64,000 nt of DNA from Gammaproteobacteria bacterium (GCA_030066085.1 JASJCI010000032.1:62001-126000), one strand, 5' to 3'. Positions 25,287 to 34,405 are shown, counted from the first letter of the stretch. Program-made: numbers and translations. Notes: generated by a model from the sequence alone, not told the origin.

Positions 25287-25912
25287 CGGTATCCGCCAAT
25301 CGCCTGCTGTCGCTGGGGCCGCTGGTCAACCGCTACCACGCGCTGCGGCACGGCCACAGCCGCGCCAATCAACAGGGCATCATCGTCAGCGATCCCGCCA
25401 ACGGCTGCCGCGGTTTCGGCCTCAGTGCGCTCGGTCGGGCCCAGCTGCGGGAAACGCTCGACGCCTGCGACTGGCTGCCGCCGGACACCATCATCATCAG
25501 CTCGGATTTCACCCGCGCACGCGAAACGGCGGAAATGGTATGCAGCTGGATCGGCTGTGATTTGCTGCCGCAGCTTGACGAGCGCCTGCGCGAACGTTTT
25601 TTCGGCGTGTTCGAACTGGCGGCGGACTCGGCCTACGCCGATATCTGGCAGGCGGATGCGCGCGATCCGGAGCAGGAGACTCACGGTGTCGAGAGCCCGA
25701 ACGCGGTCATGCGCCGAGTTACCGAAGTTGTCGCCGAATGCGAGCACGACCACCGTGACCGCGATATCCTGCTGATTTCGCATGGCGATGCGCTACAGAT
25801 ACTGCAGGCCGCCTTCCACCGGCTGGATGCGTCGCGGCACCGGGAATTGCCGCACCTGCAAACCGCGGAAATCCGCGGACTGTCGCTGACGTCGGAATCG
25901 TCATCGGATTGA
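25283..25912 (+). CDS. Histidine phosphatase family protein
   Basis: 209 residues from GTG 25283, overlapping the HAD gene stop. The catalytic RHG motif is in YHALRHGHSRANQQGI; SSDFTRARETAEMV and the second histidine in LLISHGDALQIL complete the phosphoglycerate-mutase-like active site. Cytoplasmic phosphomonoesterase, substrate unknown. Two different phosphatase folds in a coupled pair next to a phosphonate-type importer suggest sequential removal of phosphate from an imported ester. A terminator follows at 26090. Confidence 0.88.
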   Translation: MTVSANRLLSLGPLVNRYHALRHGHSRANQQGIIVSDPANGCRGFGLSALGRAQLRETLDACDWLPPDTIIISSDFTRARETAEMVCSWIGCDLLPQLDERLRERFFGVFELAADSAYADIWQADARDPEQETHGVESPNAVMRRVTEVVAECEHDHRDRDILLISHGDALQILQAAFHRLDASRHRELPHLQTAEIRGLSLTSESSSD

Positions 25913-26089
25913 AACACTGGCGAGCTATTCTGGCCGCCAGTTGCCGAACGCACTCATCCCGAGACAGCAGCGGCACACCCGCCCCGACGATGGGCCGTGG
26001 TCCCGCACGGCCAACCCCCGGCGAAACCCGCAGCGCCGAGGGCATCGCCGGCAAACAGGTTGAACACAACCTGACCCTCGTCCCGACTG

Positions 26090-26113
26090 CCCTGCCTCGG
26101 CAGGGTTTTTTTT
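26090..26113 (+). terminator. Intrinsic terminator after histidine phosphatase gene
   Basis: Stem CCCTGC/GCAGGG (26090-26105) with a CTCG loop is followed by eight T residues (26106-26113). It lies in the convergent gap with the Na/Pi cotransporter gene, whose stop is at 26127. Confidence 0.85.
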
Positions 26114-26126
26114 ATGCCTGGATCGG

Positions 26127-27719
26127 TCAGCTGGACTGGCCGCGAAGCGGATTGGCGGTGCGGTCGAGGTAAAAACAGATGCGGCTGATATGGCGGCTGA
26201 CACGGGTCAGCCAGCGCAGCGCCTCGGCGCACTCGGTGGCATAACGCAGGCCGATCTCGTCGCGCGCGGCCGCCGCGTACAGATTTTCCCGCTGGGGATC
26301 TTCCAGCGCGACGATCCGGCTGCAGGTCTCGGCGGCCACCTGCCTGGCTTGCTCGAATTCCTCGCCCTGGACCGCGGCGATGATCTCGTCGATCTGCTGG
26401 TCGAGTACTTCTTCCACCGACCGGATTTCCTGGCGGCTGCTGGCCACCACCGCGCGCTGCAGGTCTTCGTCGCAACGCTCGTGCAGGCGCCGCATGTGGT
26501 CGATAGCATGCAACAGCGCGATCAGCACGCGTGCATCCCGGCCGTCGGGATTGCCGACCTCGATGCGGTCGAGGAAGTCGTGCAGTTGATCCAGGTTTTG
26601 CCCGAGACGCGTCATGTCAGCGCGGATGACGTGTTCCTTCTCCTCGAGAATCAGGTTGATATTGATCATCAGTGTCAGGAATTCGCTGCGGATCACGCGC
26701 TCGACCGCCAGCAGCGCAACGCCGGGCTCACGCAGCATTGCCGGGTCGATTGCCGGGTGGATCGCATCGACGTCTTCCGGCACCAGGCGATACATCAGGT
26801 TCGCAAAATGATGCGTGACCGGCAGCACGATGATCGCCCCGAGCAGGTTGAAACTGCTGTGGAACGCGACCAGCCCGATTTCCGGGTTGGTTGCCAGCGG
26901 GCCGATCAAGGTTTCCCAGGTCAGCACGAAGGGTGCGATCAGCAACAGCGCGCCGAGCGCGGTCAGGCAGTTGTAGATCACGTGCGAAAAGCCGGTACGC
27001 CGGGCGCTGCGGGTGCCGCCGATGGTCGCGATGGCAGCAGTAATGGTGGTCCCGACATCCATGCCGATGACCAGCGCCGCAGCCTGTTCGAAGCTGATCG
27101 CGCCGGCGTTGATCGCGACCAGTGCCGCGGCGACACCTGCACTCGATGACTGCGTGATCACGGTGATCAGGATACCGATCAGCACCAGTCGGATGCGGCC
27201 AAACCAGCTGTCGGCCGGCAGCATCTGCATGTCGACCAGGTCCGCGTGGTCGGCGGCCGCCGCCTGCAGCAGGTCGATGCCGAGAAAGATCAGGCCGAAG
27301 CCCGCCAGCGCAAGGCCGACTTTTGCCGTGCGCTCCGATGCGAAGATACGCAGCATCACGCCGACGAAGATCAGCGGCAACAGCAGGCTGCCAAGCTTGA
27401 GCTTGAAACCGACCAGCGCGACCATCCAGCCGGTGATCGTGGTGCCGAGATTGGCGCCGAAGATGATCCCGAGCGACTGCGAAAAGGTCAGGATACCGGC
27501 GCCGACGAAGCCTACCGCGGCCACCGTGGTGGCACTGGAGGATTGCAGGATGGCGGTGCCGATGGCGCCGGTAATCGCGCCGCTGGCGGGGCTGCGCGTG
27601 GCATCCGCGAGCCACGCGCTGATGCGTGCGCCGGCGAGCGACCTGAGGCCCTCGGTCATAACTACCATGCCGAGCAGAAATACACCGATGCCGCCCAGCG
27701 CGGTTATCAGATCATGCAT
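26127..27719 (-). CDS. Na/Pi cotransporter family protein with PhoU-like C-terminus
   Basis: 530 residues. Two inverted Na/Pi cotransport repeats are marked by ILQSSSATTVAAVGFVGAG (about 59-77) and VITQSSSAGVAAALVAINAG (about 162-181), with ALVIGMDVGTTITAAIATIG between the halves. The cytoplasmic C-terminal part (about 335-515) is helical and PhoU-like (MININLILEEKEHVIRADMT ... EEVLDQQIDEIIAAVQ). Sodium-driven phosphate transport or export is expected, as in YjbB/NptA relatives. Monocistronic, next to the phosphatase pair, consistent with a phosphorus-handling neighbourhood. Confidence 0.9.
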   Translation of the reverse strand: MHDLITALGGIGVFLLGMVVMTEGLRSLAGARISAWLADATRSPASGAITGAIGTAILQSSSATTVAAVGFVGAGILTFSQSLGIIFGANLGTTITGWMVALVGFKLKLGSLLLPLIFVGVMLRIFASERTAKVGLALAGFGLIFLGIDLLQAAAADHADLVDMQMLPADSWFGRIRLVLIGILITVITQSSSAGVAAALVAINAGAISFEQAAALVIGMDVGTTITAAIATIGGTRSARRTGFSHVIYNCLTALGALLLIAPFVLTWETLIGPLATNPEIGLVAFHSSFNLLGAIIVLPVTHHFANLMYRLVPEDVDAIHPAIDPAMLREPGVALLAVERVIRSEFLTLMININLILEEKEHVIRADMTRLGQNLDQLHDFLDRIEVGNPDGRDARVLIALLHAIDHMRRLHERCDEDLQRAVVASSRQEIRSVEEVLDQQIDEIIAAVQGEEFEQARQVAAETCSRIVALEDPQRENLYAAAARDEIGLRYATECAEALRWLTRVSRHISRICFYLDRTANPLRGQSS

Positions 27720-27799
27720 GACTTGCCCATTCGCGGAAACACTTGGCTGTGTCGGCCGAGCGTTTATACTGCACCAGTCTGGCTGCGAGCGACTTGACC

Positions 27800-28585
27800 A
27801 TGGACAACTTCGAGACGATCCGATTTACGCGCGACGATCGCGTTGCAACCATCGAGCTCGACCGCCCCGATGCCGCCAACGGCCTGACGTCACAGATGGC
27901 CGCGGAGCTGAAACGGGCGGCCCGGCTGTGCGATACCGCGCCGGGCCTGAAGGTGGTGGTACTGACCGCGGCGGGCCGGTTTTTCTGCGCCGGCGGCGAT
28001 ATCAAGGAGATGGCCGCGCATGGCGATGCGGTCGGCAGCGCGGTCAAGTCGCTGGCGGACGACCTGCACCACGCGATCTCGACCCTGAGCCGGATGCAAC
28101 CCGCACTGATCGTCGCGGTCAACGGCGTTGCCGCCGGTGCGGGCTTCAGCCTGGCGCTGGTCGGCGACATCGTGCTGGCGGCCGAATCGGCCAGTTTCAC
28201 GATGGCCTACACCCGTGCCGGCCTGTGCCCGGACGGCAGTTCGAGCTATTTCCTGCCGCGCCTCGTCGGCCTGCGCAGGGCACAGGAACTGATGCTGCTC
28301 AACCCGACCCTGGACGCCGACCAGGCGCGCGATCTCGGGCTGGTGACGCGCGTGGTCGCGGACGATGCACTGCGCGCGCAAGCGGACGCGCTCGCGGCCG
28401 AGCTCGCACTTGCATCGCGCGGGTCCACCGCGCGCGTCAAGCAGCTGCTGCTCGCGAGTTTCGACAACAGCCTGGAGACGCAGATGGAACTGGAGGGCCG
28501 GTTTGTCTCGCAATGCGCCGCATCCGCCGACGGCCAGGAGGGCATCCAGGCCTTCATCGCAAAACGCACCCCGGAATTCGACTAG
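27800..28585 (+). CDS. Enoyl-CoA hydratase/isomerase, PaaG-like
   Basis: 261 residues from ATG 27800. Crotonase motifs are GRFFCAGGDIKEMAAHG (about 62-78), VNGVAAGAGFSLALVGDIVL (about 106-125), then MAYTRAGLCPDGSSSYFLPR, whose Asp occupies the PaaG-type active-site position. AKRTPEFD at the end also matches PaaG-like proteins. It may isomerise or hydrate an unsaturated acyl-CoA. It is followed after 3 bp by an SDR, suggesting a two-gene operon; substrate unknown. Confidence 0.88.
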   Translation: MDNFETIRFTRDDRVATIELDRPDAANGLTSQMAAELKRAARLCDTAPGLKVVVLTAAGRFFCAGGDIKEMAAHGDAVGSAVKSLADDLHHAISTLSRMQPALIVAVNGVAAGAGFSLALVGDIVLAAESASFTMAYTRAGLCPDGSSSYFLPRLVGLRRAQELMLLNPTLDADQARDLGLVTRVVADDALRAQADALAAELALASRGSTARVKQLLLASFDNSLETQMELEGRFVSQCAASADGQEGIQAFIAKRTPEFD

Positions 28586-28588
28586 AAC

Positions 28589-29347
28589 ATGAACGATTCA
28601 ACCAGCGTGGCCGTGGTCACCGGCGCGGGCAGCGGCATCGGCCGCGCGGTCTGCCGCGCGCTGCTGGACAATGGCTACGCCGTTGCGCTCGCCGGGCGCC
28701 GCCTGGAGGCGCTGGAAGAAACAGCAAGGCTTGCCGGCGCGGACGATTCGCGTGTGCTGTGTGTACCGACCGATGTCGGCAAACCGGAACAGGTGCGCGC
28801 GCTGTTCGAGCGCGTCGAGCAGGCTTTCGGTCGACTCGACCTGCTGTTCAACAATGCCGGCAGCTACACTCCCGGCGTGCCAATGGAAGAGCTGACCTAC
28901 GAGCAGTGGCAGGCGACCGTCGACGTCAACCTGACGGGTCCTTTCCTGTGTGCGCAGCAGGCGATCCGGATCATGAAGGCGCAGCAGCCGAAAGGCGGAC
29001 GGATCATCAACAACGGCTCGATCTCGGCGCACGTGCCGCGGCCGCGCTCGGCGCCCTACACCGCGACCAAGCATGCCATTACCGGCCTGACGAAATCGAT
29101 TTCGCTGGATGGTCGCGATCACATGATCGCCTGCGGGCAGATCGACATCGGCAACGCGGAAACGCCGATGACCGAACCCATGCCCAAAGGCGTGCCGCAG
29201 GCCAGCGGCGAACGGGTGCCGGAACCGGTCATGGACGTCGAACACGTCGCGCGCGCGGTGCTGCAGATGGCGTCGCTGCCGCTCGATACCAACGTACTGT
29301 TCATGACCATCATGGCCAATCGCATGCCCTACGTCGGCCGGGGCTAG
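28589..29347 (+). CDS. Short-chain dehydrogenase/reductase
   Basis: 252-residue classical SDR. Cofactor motif TGAGSGIG near 11-18, NNAG in [11 protein letters not shown], catalytic Ser in [10 protein letters not shown] and YTATK (Tyr-x3-Lys) in [17 protein letters not shown]. The Arg-Arg after the second strand (AGRRLEA) suggests NADP preference. Transcribed with the PaaG-like gene. It probably oxidises or reduces a hydroxyl/keto group of a CoA ester or other small molecule; not assignable further. Confidence 0.9.
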   Translation: MNDSTSVAVVTGAGSGIGRAVCRALLDNGYAVALAGRRLEALEETARLAGADDSRVLCVPTDVGKPEQVRALFERVEQAFGRLDLLFNNAGSYTPGVPMEELTYEQWQATVDVNLTGPFLCAQQAIRIMKAQQPKGGRIINNGSISAHVPRPRSAPYTATKHAITGLTKSISLDGRDHMIACGQIDIGNAETPMTEPMPKGVPQASGERVPEPVMDVEHVARAVLQMASLPLDTNVLFMTIMANRMPYVGRG

Positions 29348-29681
29348 GTAAGCAGAACACCCCGGCGGCAGTCGGTATGGCCAGGGTCGGCTGCCGCTGC
29401 TCGAACACGGAATCATCGAGCACTGGCAAAACCTGTCGAACTCACGCGAACCGTGCCGCCGCGGAGCCGGTGGCTGCGCTATGCCGGCCTCGGCTTCTTG
29501 CTGGCGGTAACCAGTATCGTATGCCAGTACCTTTAAACGAAACCCGGGCTTTGGCGCATCCTCAGGTTGCAGGCAAACCGCGCTGATCGCCAAAACTGTT
29601 ATCCAGTTCGCATGACCGGGCCGGTTCAGGCCGTAGACTTTTGAAGCCCCGAAGGGGTATCAAACAGACCGTGGACGAGCC
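29348..29681. other. 334-bp gap before the MotB-like gene
   Basis: No convincing gene. A plus-strand frame ending at 29536 encodes a short membrane-like tail (RYAGLGFLLAVTSIVCQYL) but lacks a start and ribosome-binding site. A small hairpin (GAAGCCCC/GGGGTATC region, about 29644-29661) lies 20-40 bp upstream of the coiled-coil gene. No clear promoter was identified. Confidence 0.4.
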
Positions 29682-32330
29682 GTGAGCTTCGATTACAAAG
29701 AGATAAGGGCGCGCCAGCAGGCCAGCGGAACCCAGTGGGCTTCGTACAGCGACCTGTTCATGGTGCTGGCGTTCATTTTCCTGCTGATGTACATGGTATC
29801 GAGCCTGCGTACCGGCATGATCTCGGTGACGTCGCACGCCAGGATCCAGGAAGCCAGGCAGGAACTGGAAATCTACGAAACCATCAAGGACCAGTACCTG
29901 ACCCAGCAGAGCTCCGCGCAGGAAAAACGGATGTACGAGGAAATCATCGAGCAGATAGCGCTGCTCGAAGACGAGGCCTCGGCCAGGAAGCGCCGGCTGC
30001 AGCAGCAGGTCGAAGCCCAGGGGGAGCGCGAATCATCGCTGAACCGTTACCAGCAGATGATCGTTGCGATGATGAACGCCAATACCGCGGCCCGTGCCGA
30101 GGCCGCAGAAACGCTCCAGCAGCAGCAGCGCGAAAACCTCGAACTGGAGCAGGAGATTGCCGAGCGCGGCGCGGCCGTCGAGACCTTGCAGTCGCGCCTG
30201 CAACAGGAAGAAAACGAACTCGAGCAGATGCGCGAGCGTCACGCCGAGGAAGTGCGCCAGCAGGCGCAGCAAATCACCGCCCTGGAAGCCGTCTACACGC
30301 AAAGCAGCCAGGTCGTGGCGCAACTCGAGCGCGACATGGAAGCCGCCCAGCGTGAACGCGAGGCGCTGCGACGGGGACATGCGCAGGAAAAGCTGGCGCT
30401 GGCGGATCGCTACCAGGAATTACGTTCGCAGCACGAAGCCGGGCAGAGCCGGGTTGCCAGCCTCGAGGAAACCCTGCAGTCAGAGGCCGAACAGCGCGAG
30501 GCGCTGGAACAGCAGCATGCGCGGGAAACGCGTGCAATCGAGCAGCGCTACCAGTCGCTGTCGGACGCCTACGATCGCAGTCTCGGTGACATGGCCTCAC
30601 TCGAGGGCCAGATCGAGCAGGAGAGCCGCGAGCGTGAACAACTCGAGCAGACGCATGCCGATCAGACCCGCGAGCTGCAGCAGCAGCTGCAGCAGCTGGC
30701 CGGCGAATACGGCAAGAACCAGACAAAACTCGCGAGCCTGGAGCAGCAACTGGAGCAGCGCGCCAGCGAAAAACAGGCGCTGGAAGCCACCCTGATCGCG
30801 CAGACGGAATACCTCGAGGGACAGATCTCCGACCTGTCGTCGCAGTACCGGCAGAGCCAGGATCAACTGGGCGAGCTCGAATCCACGCTGGCGCGCGAAG
30901 CAGCGGAAAAACAGGCCCTGCAGGCGACCCTGGTTCGACAAAGCGCAAATCTCGAGGGCAAGATTACCGAGCTGACGCAGCGCCAGGGACAAAGCCAGGC
31001 GGAACTGCGGGAGCTTGCCGGGCAACTCAGTCGCGAAACGGCCGAAAAGGAAGCGCTGCAAAGCGCCAACGCGGCCCAGCTCGCCGAACTCGAGCAACGC
31101 TACCGGACACTGCAGGGTGACTACGACCGCAAGCTCGGCGAGCTCGAATCGCTGGAGGACAGGAGTCGTGCCGAGCTGGCCACACTCGGCGAACAACTGG
31201 GCAAGCAGGCTGCCGAGAAGGAAGCCCTGCGTAATGCCAGCAGCGCCGAACTCGAAGCGCTGGAAAACAAGTATCGCGGGCTGCAGCAGGAATACGATGC
31301 CAAGCTCGGCGAACTCGAGGATCTGGCGGCGCAGCGCCAGGGCCAGCTGGAGGGGCTTGCGGGCGAGCTGGCGCGTGAAGCGGCGGAAAAAGCGGCGCTG
31401 CAGGACGCCAGCGCGGCCAGGCTCGGTGAGCTGGAGGGCAAGTACCAGGACCTCGAGAGCGACTACCAGCAAAAACTGGATGAGCTGGCAGATCTCGCCG
31501 GTGATATCGACCGCAGCCGCGAGCAGATGGCCGGGCTCGAGGAGAACTACCAGGGGCAACTCAGTGATCTCGAGGATCGCTACCAAGGCCTGAAACAGGA
31601 GTATGCCGGCAACCAGGACCGGATCGCCCAGCTCGAGCAGGACCTCGCCGGCGCCCGGCAAAACCTCGAGGATACCGCCGAGGAACTGGGTCGGACCGAG
31701 GCTGACCTGGCCGCCACTTCGGGTGAACTGCAAAAGGCGCTGGAACTCGCCAGGAACCGCCAGGAGGTCGCCGAACGGCTCGCCCAGGGGTTCGCCGAGG
31801 CCGGCATCGATGCCGAGGTGGATCCGGGTACCGGCGACGTGGTCATCGATTTTGGCAAGGAATACTTCGATACCGACAGCGCGCGGCTCAAGCCGGGCAT
31901 GAAACGCACTATTCGCGAAGCGATGCCGGTATACGCCGAAAGCCTGTTCGGTAACTCGACCATGACCGCCGACATCTCGGCGGTCGAGATCATCGGCTTC
32001 GCTTCGCCGACTTTCGGCGGCAAGCCCGTCAACCCGCGCTCGTTATCGGACACCAACCGCCGCGCGGTCAATTACAACCTGGATCTCAGCTACGAGCGCG
32101 CGCGATCGATCTTCAAGTACGCCTTCAACCCGCGCACGGTCGAGTTTCGCCACCAGGAAACCATGCTGCCGTTGATCAAGGTCACCGGTCGCAGTTTTTT
32201 CACCGAGGAAGTCAATCCGGAGGACACCGGCAACCTGTCACGCGAGGATTTCTGCCGGCTCTACGATTGCTTCGGATCGCAACGGGTCATCATCAAGTTC
32301 GACCTGGAGCAAGAGGAGGTTAGCTCGTGA
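29682..32330 (+). CDS. MotB/OmpA-like giant coiled-coil membrane protein
   Basis: 882 residues. Cytoplasmic N-terminus, then one membrane segment (about 22-42, SYSDLFMVLAFIFLLMYMVS) with Asp24 at its start, the position of the ion-binding Asp in MotB-type stators. A continuous, Gln/Glu-rich, Cys-free coiled coil follows (about 52-705), including ten tandem 46-residue units (176-657). The C-terminal domain (about 708-875) resembles OmpA/MotB peptidoglycan-binding domains: DVVIDFGKEYFDTDSARLKP, VEIIGFASPTFGGKP, LSDTNRRAVNYNLDLSYERA. Probably energised by the MotA-like protein encoded 4 bp overlapping downstream. Start is GTG 29682. Function not known; the arrangement suggests a force-transmitting envelope machine. 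Confidence 0.85.
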   Translation: MSFDYKEIRARQQASGTQWASYSDLFMVLAFIFLLMYMVSSLRTGMISVTSHARIQEARQELEIYETIKDQYLTQQSSAQEKRMYEEIIEQIALLEDEASARKRRLQQQVEAQGERESSLNRYQQMIVAMMNANTAARAEAAETLQQQQRENLELEQEIAERGAAVETLQSRLQQEENELEQMRERHAEEVRQQAQQITALEAVYTQSSQVVAQLERDMEAAQREREALRRGHAQEKLALADRYQELRSQHEAGQSRVASLEETLQSEAEQREALEQQHARETRAIEQRYQSLSDAYDRSLGDMASLEGQIEQESREREQLEQTHADQTRELQQQLQQLAGEYGKNQTKLASLEQQLEQRASEKQALEATLIAQTEYLEGQISDLSSQYRQSQDQLGELESTLAREAAEKQALQATLVRQSANLEGKITELTQRQGQSQAELRELAGQLSRETAEKEALQSANAAQLAELEQRYRTLQGDYDRKLGELESLEDRSRAELATLGEQLGKQAAEKEALRNASSAELEALENKYRGLQQEYDAKLGELEDLAAQRQGQLEGLAGELAREAAEKAALQDASAARLGELEGKYQDLESDYQQKLDELADLAGDIDRSREQMAGLEENYQGQLSDLEDRYQGLKQEYAGNQDRIAQLEQDLAGARQNLEDTAEELGRTEADLAATSGELQKALELARNRQEVAERLAQGFAEAGIDAEVDPGTGDVVIDFGKEYFDTDSARLKPGMKRTIREAMPVYAESLFGNSTMTADISAVEIIGFASPTFGGKPVNPRSLSDTNRRAVNYNLDLSYERARSIFKYAFNPRTVEFRHQETMLPLIKVTGRSFFTEEVNPEDTGNLSREDFCRLYDCFGSQRVIIKFDLEQEEVSS
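30207..31652 (+). repeat. Ten tandem 138-bp (46-residue) coding repeats, two extended to 171 bp
   Basis: Unit starts by protein residue: 176, 222, 268, 314, 360, 406, 452, 509, 566, 612. Eight units are 46 residues; the seventh and eighth are 57, exactly one 11-residue hendecad longer. Each shows an E-x-AL (or similar) near position 5-8, often H-A-x-E four residues later, an E-x-R/K-Y pair near 21-23 and a LASLE-like block near 40. The DNA is diverged, so this is protein-level repetition. Confidence 0.8.
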
Positions 32331-33226
32331 ATGCCGCTATCGTGGACCTGATCAACGTCGTCGTCGTGTATGCGACCGACTACCTGATGCCGCTGCTGTT
32401 GTGCGGTTTCATACTCGCCGTCATCCTGCGCCTGCTGATTACCGTTACGATTCATCGGCAAAAGCGATTCGTCAAGGAGTTCACCAAGCGGGTGCACCAG
32501 GAGATCCTGTCCAGTCCCGAGCCCAGGGGCTCCTTCTACCTGCATATCAAGCGCATGCTGACCCGGACCTACTTCGAGACCTTCGAATTGCGTGCCCGTC
32601 ACAAGCGGCGCAACGATGATCGCATCATGACCGTCGGCGATCGAATGTTCCTGATCCAGGATGGTGTCATCCGCCTGATCGACGATTTCCTGCAACAGGT
32701 GCGTTACCTCGATCGCAACGGCGGTCGCCAGCCGGATTTCCAGGGTATTTCCAACAGCGTGTTCGGCTCCAACCCGGTCTTCAACCGCGTGCTCGGTATT
32801 TTCTCGCTGAGCCGCACCAATGACGTACTCAATATCCTGCCGAGCATCTTCATCGTGGCCGGTATCTTCGGCACTTTTCTCGGCATCATGCGGGCGCTGC
32901 CGGAACTGACCGCGATGGACATCACCGATGCCGAGGCCAGCAAGCTCGTAATCGACAGTTTCCTGATCAAGATTTCATTCGCGCTGTCGACCTCGATTCT
33001 CGGCATCGTGCTGTCGATCCTGATGAGTTTCATGAACACGCTGCTTTCGCCCACCAGTACCTACGTCGAGATCGTGGATACGCTCAATTCGGCCGCGGAA
33101 ATCCTGTGGAACAAGTCGGAATCCAACGATGTCGCTGGCGCAAGCGACCGGCAGAACGAGCACGAAGCCGAGGCCGAGCAGGTATTCGATCTCGCCATTG
33201 CCAATCTCTATGCCAGGCGGGCGTGA
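32327..33226 (+). CDS. MotA/TolQ/ExbB-like proton-channel protein
   Basis: 299 residues. TM1 about 17-40; a cytoplasmic domain about 41-165; TM2 about 168-190 (NILPSIFIVAGIFGTFLGIM, the GxFGTxxGI signature of the family); TM3 about 208-240; a short acidic tail. The start overlaps the coiled-coil gene stop in GTGA. The pair corresponds to an ion-driven MotAB/TolQR-type 5:2 motor, but with gene order B-A and a very long B subunit. No flagellar, Tol, Ton or Zorya genes adjoin. Confidence 0.88.
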   Translation: MNAAIVDLINVVVVYATDYLMPLLLCGFILAVILRLLITVTIHRQKRFVKEFTKRVHQEILSSPEPRGSFYLHIKRMLTRTYFETFELRARHKRRNDDRIMTVGDRMFLIQDGVIRLIDDFLQQVRYLDRNGGRQPDFQGISNSVFGSNPVFNRVLGIFSLSRTNDVLNILPSIFIVAGIFGTFLGIMRALPELTAMDITDAEASKLVIDSFLIKISFALSTSILGIVLSILMSFMNTLLSPTSTYVEIVDTLNSAAEILWNKSESNDVAGASDRQNEHEAEAEQVFDLAIANLYARRA

Positions 33227-33309
33227 GGTAGCGGTCCAGCGTCGCTGGTTTCAGCTGACGCGCGTCGATCGCAGGTAAATATCTGCCTGGACGCTGCACC
33301 GGGACCGGT

Positions 33310-34398
33310 CTATGCGCGATCGTGCCAGCCGGGCGGCTCGCCCGGAGCGAGTTCATCGACCCGGGTATCGGCGGGGACGGGTTCGCCGTCGATGCGTCCG
33401 GGGTAGCCCGGCCCTGATTGCGGATCGAATCCCAGCGTGCGAATGTAGCCATGCCCGGCCAGTTCCAGCGGGTGGAGCAGCGGCGCGTAGCAGCAGTCGA
33501 TCGAATCGAGACGGTCGTGCCAGTCACTGCCGCTGCGGCTTTCGATCTCGGCGCCGACTTCGGCAATCAGCTCCGCCTGCGGCATCGATTCGAACTGCCG
33601 CTCGATCCAGTCCGGCCGTTCCAGCGCGGTACAAAAGTTGCTCCAGAACTGCGCTTCGATGGCGCCGATACTGATGAAGGCGCCATCGGCACAGCGGTAG
33701 ATGTTGTAGCAGGCGGCGCCGCCGGTCAGGATCGACGCGGCGCGCTCGGTTTCGCGGCCGAGGCTGGGCAGGTATTGCCAGGCCAGGATCGATTCGGTGA
33801 TGCTGATATCGAGGAAGACACCACCCGGGCGCCGTGCGCGGCCATGCAGCGCGGCCAGCATCGCCACCGCGGCCTGCATCGCGCCGGCGTGGTCGGCGAT
33901 CGGCGGATAGGCGATGACCGGTCGTTCGGCGGTACCGCTGACCAGCGATTGCCCGGCCACCGCGCAGTAGTTCAGGTCGTGTCCGGCGCGCTGCGCCCAG
34001 GGGCCGGCCTGGCCGAAGCCGGACAGGGCGCAGTGGATCAGGCCTGGATTGAGTTCGTCGAGGCGTTCGCGCGGGAATCCCAGCCGGTCGAGCACGCCCG
34101 GGCGGAAGGATTCGAGCAGGATATCGGCGTCGCGCAGCAGGTCGGCGAAGATCCGCTTGCCGTCCTCGTGCTTGAGATCCAGGCGGCAGACCCGCTTGCC
34201 GCGGTTGAGGTGACGATAAATCGCGGATGTACCGGCCTCGCCGCTCGCCATGAAGTGCCGCATCGGGTCGCCGCCCGGCGGTTCGATCTTGATCACGTCG
34301 GCGCCGAGATCGGCGAGCTGACGGGTGGCGAAGGGGCCGGGGATATACTGCGACAGGTCGACGACGCGCACGCCGTCGAGCAGGGGTTGCGTCGGCAC
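33310..34398 (-). CDS. CaiB/BaiF family CoA-transferase
   Basis: 362 residues from GTG 34398, 7 bp after the upstream ligase stop; a longer frame to 34551 is a shadow. Family III CoA-transferase features: LLDGVRVVDLSQYIPGPFAT, LADLGADVIKIEPPGGDPMR, LDLKHEDGKRIFADLL, LLESFRPGVLDRLG (the region of the catalytic Asp in family members) and CALSGFGQAGPWAQRAGHDL. It would move CoA between carboxylic acids, or racemise acyl-CoAs as the related AMACR enzymes do. It is the last gene of the minus-strand transporter cluster, so probably acts on the imported acid or a downstream intermediate. Confidence 0.88.
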   Translation of the reverse strand: MPTQPLLDGVRVVDLSQYIPGPFATRQLADLGADVIKIEPPGGDPMRHFMASGEAGTSAIYRHLNRGKRVCRLDLKHEDGKRIFADLLRDADILLESFRPGVLDRLGFPRERLDELNPGLIHCALSGFGQAGPWAQRAGHDLNYCAVAGQSLVSGTAERPVIAYPPIADHAGAMQAAVAMLAALHGRARRPGGVFLDISITESILAWQYLPSLGRETERAASILTGGAACYNIYRCADGAFISIGAIEAQFWSNFCTALERPDWIERQFESMPQAELIAEVGAEIESRSGSDWHDRLDSIDCCYAPLLHPLELAGHGYIRTLGFDPQSGPGYPGRIDGEPVPADTRVDELAPGEPPGWHDRA

Positions 34399-34405
34399 GG
34401 CGCGC

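Noticed and set aside
29461-29536. Small membrane peptide frame (RYAGLGFLLAVTSIVCQYL end)
   Set aside because: No start codon with a ribosome-binding site was found upstream; too short to support.
27013-29586. 857-residue plus-strand open frame
   Set aside because: It crosses the antisense strand of the Na/Pi cotransporter and then alternative frames of two real genes. Its composition (Arg/Ala/Gly-rich, no motif) is that of a high-GC shadow frame.
29682-33226. Zorya anti-phage defence system
   Set aside because: The ZorA/ZorB-like pairing is suggestive, but no ZorC, ZorD or ZorE homologue follows; the long coil is in the B subunit, and the next genes are metabolic.
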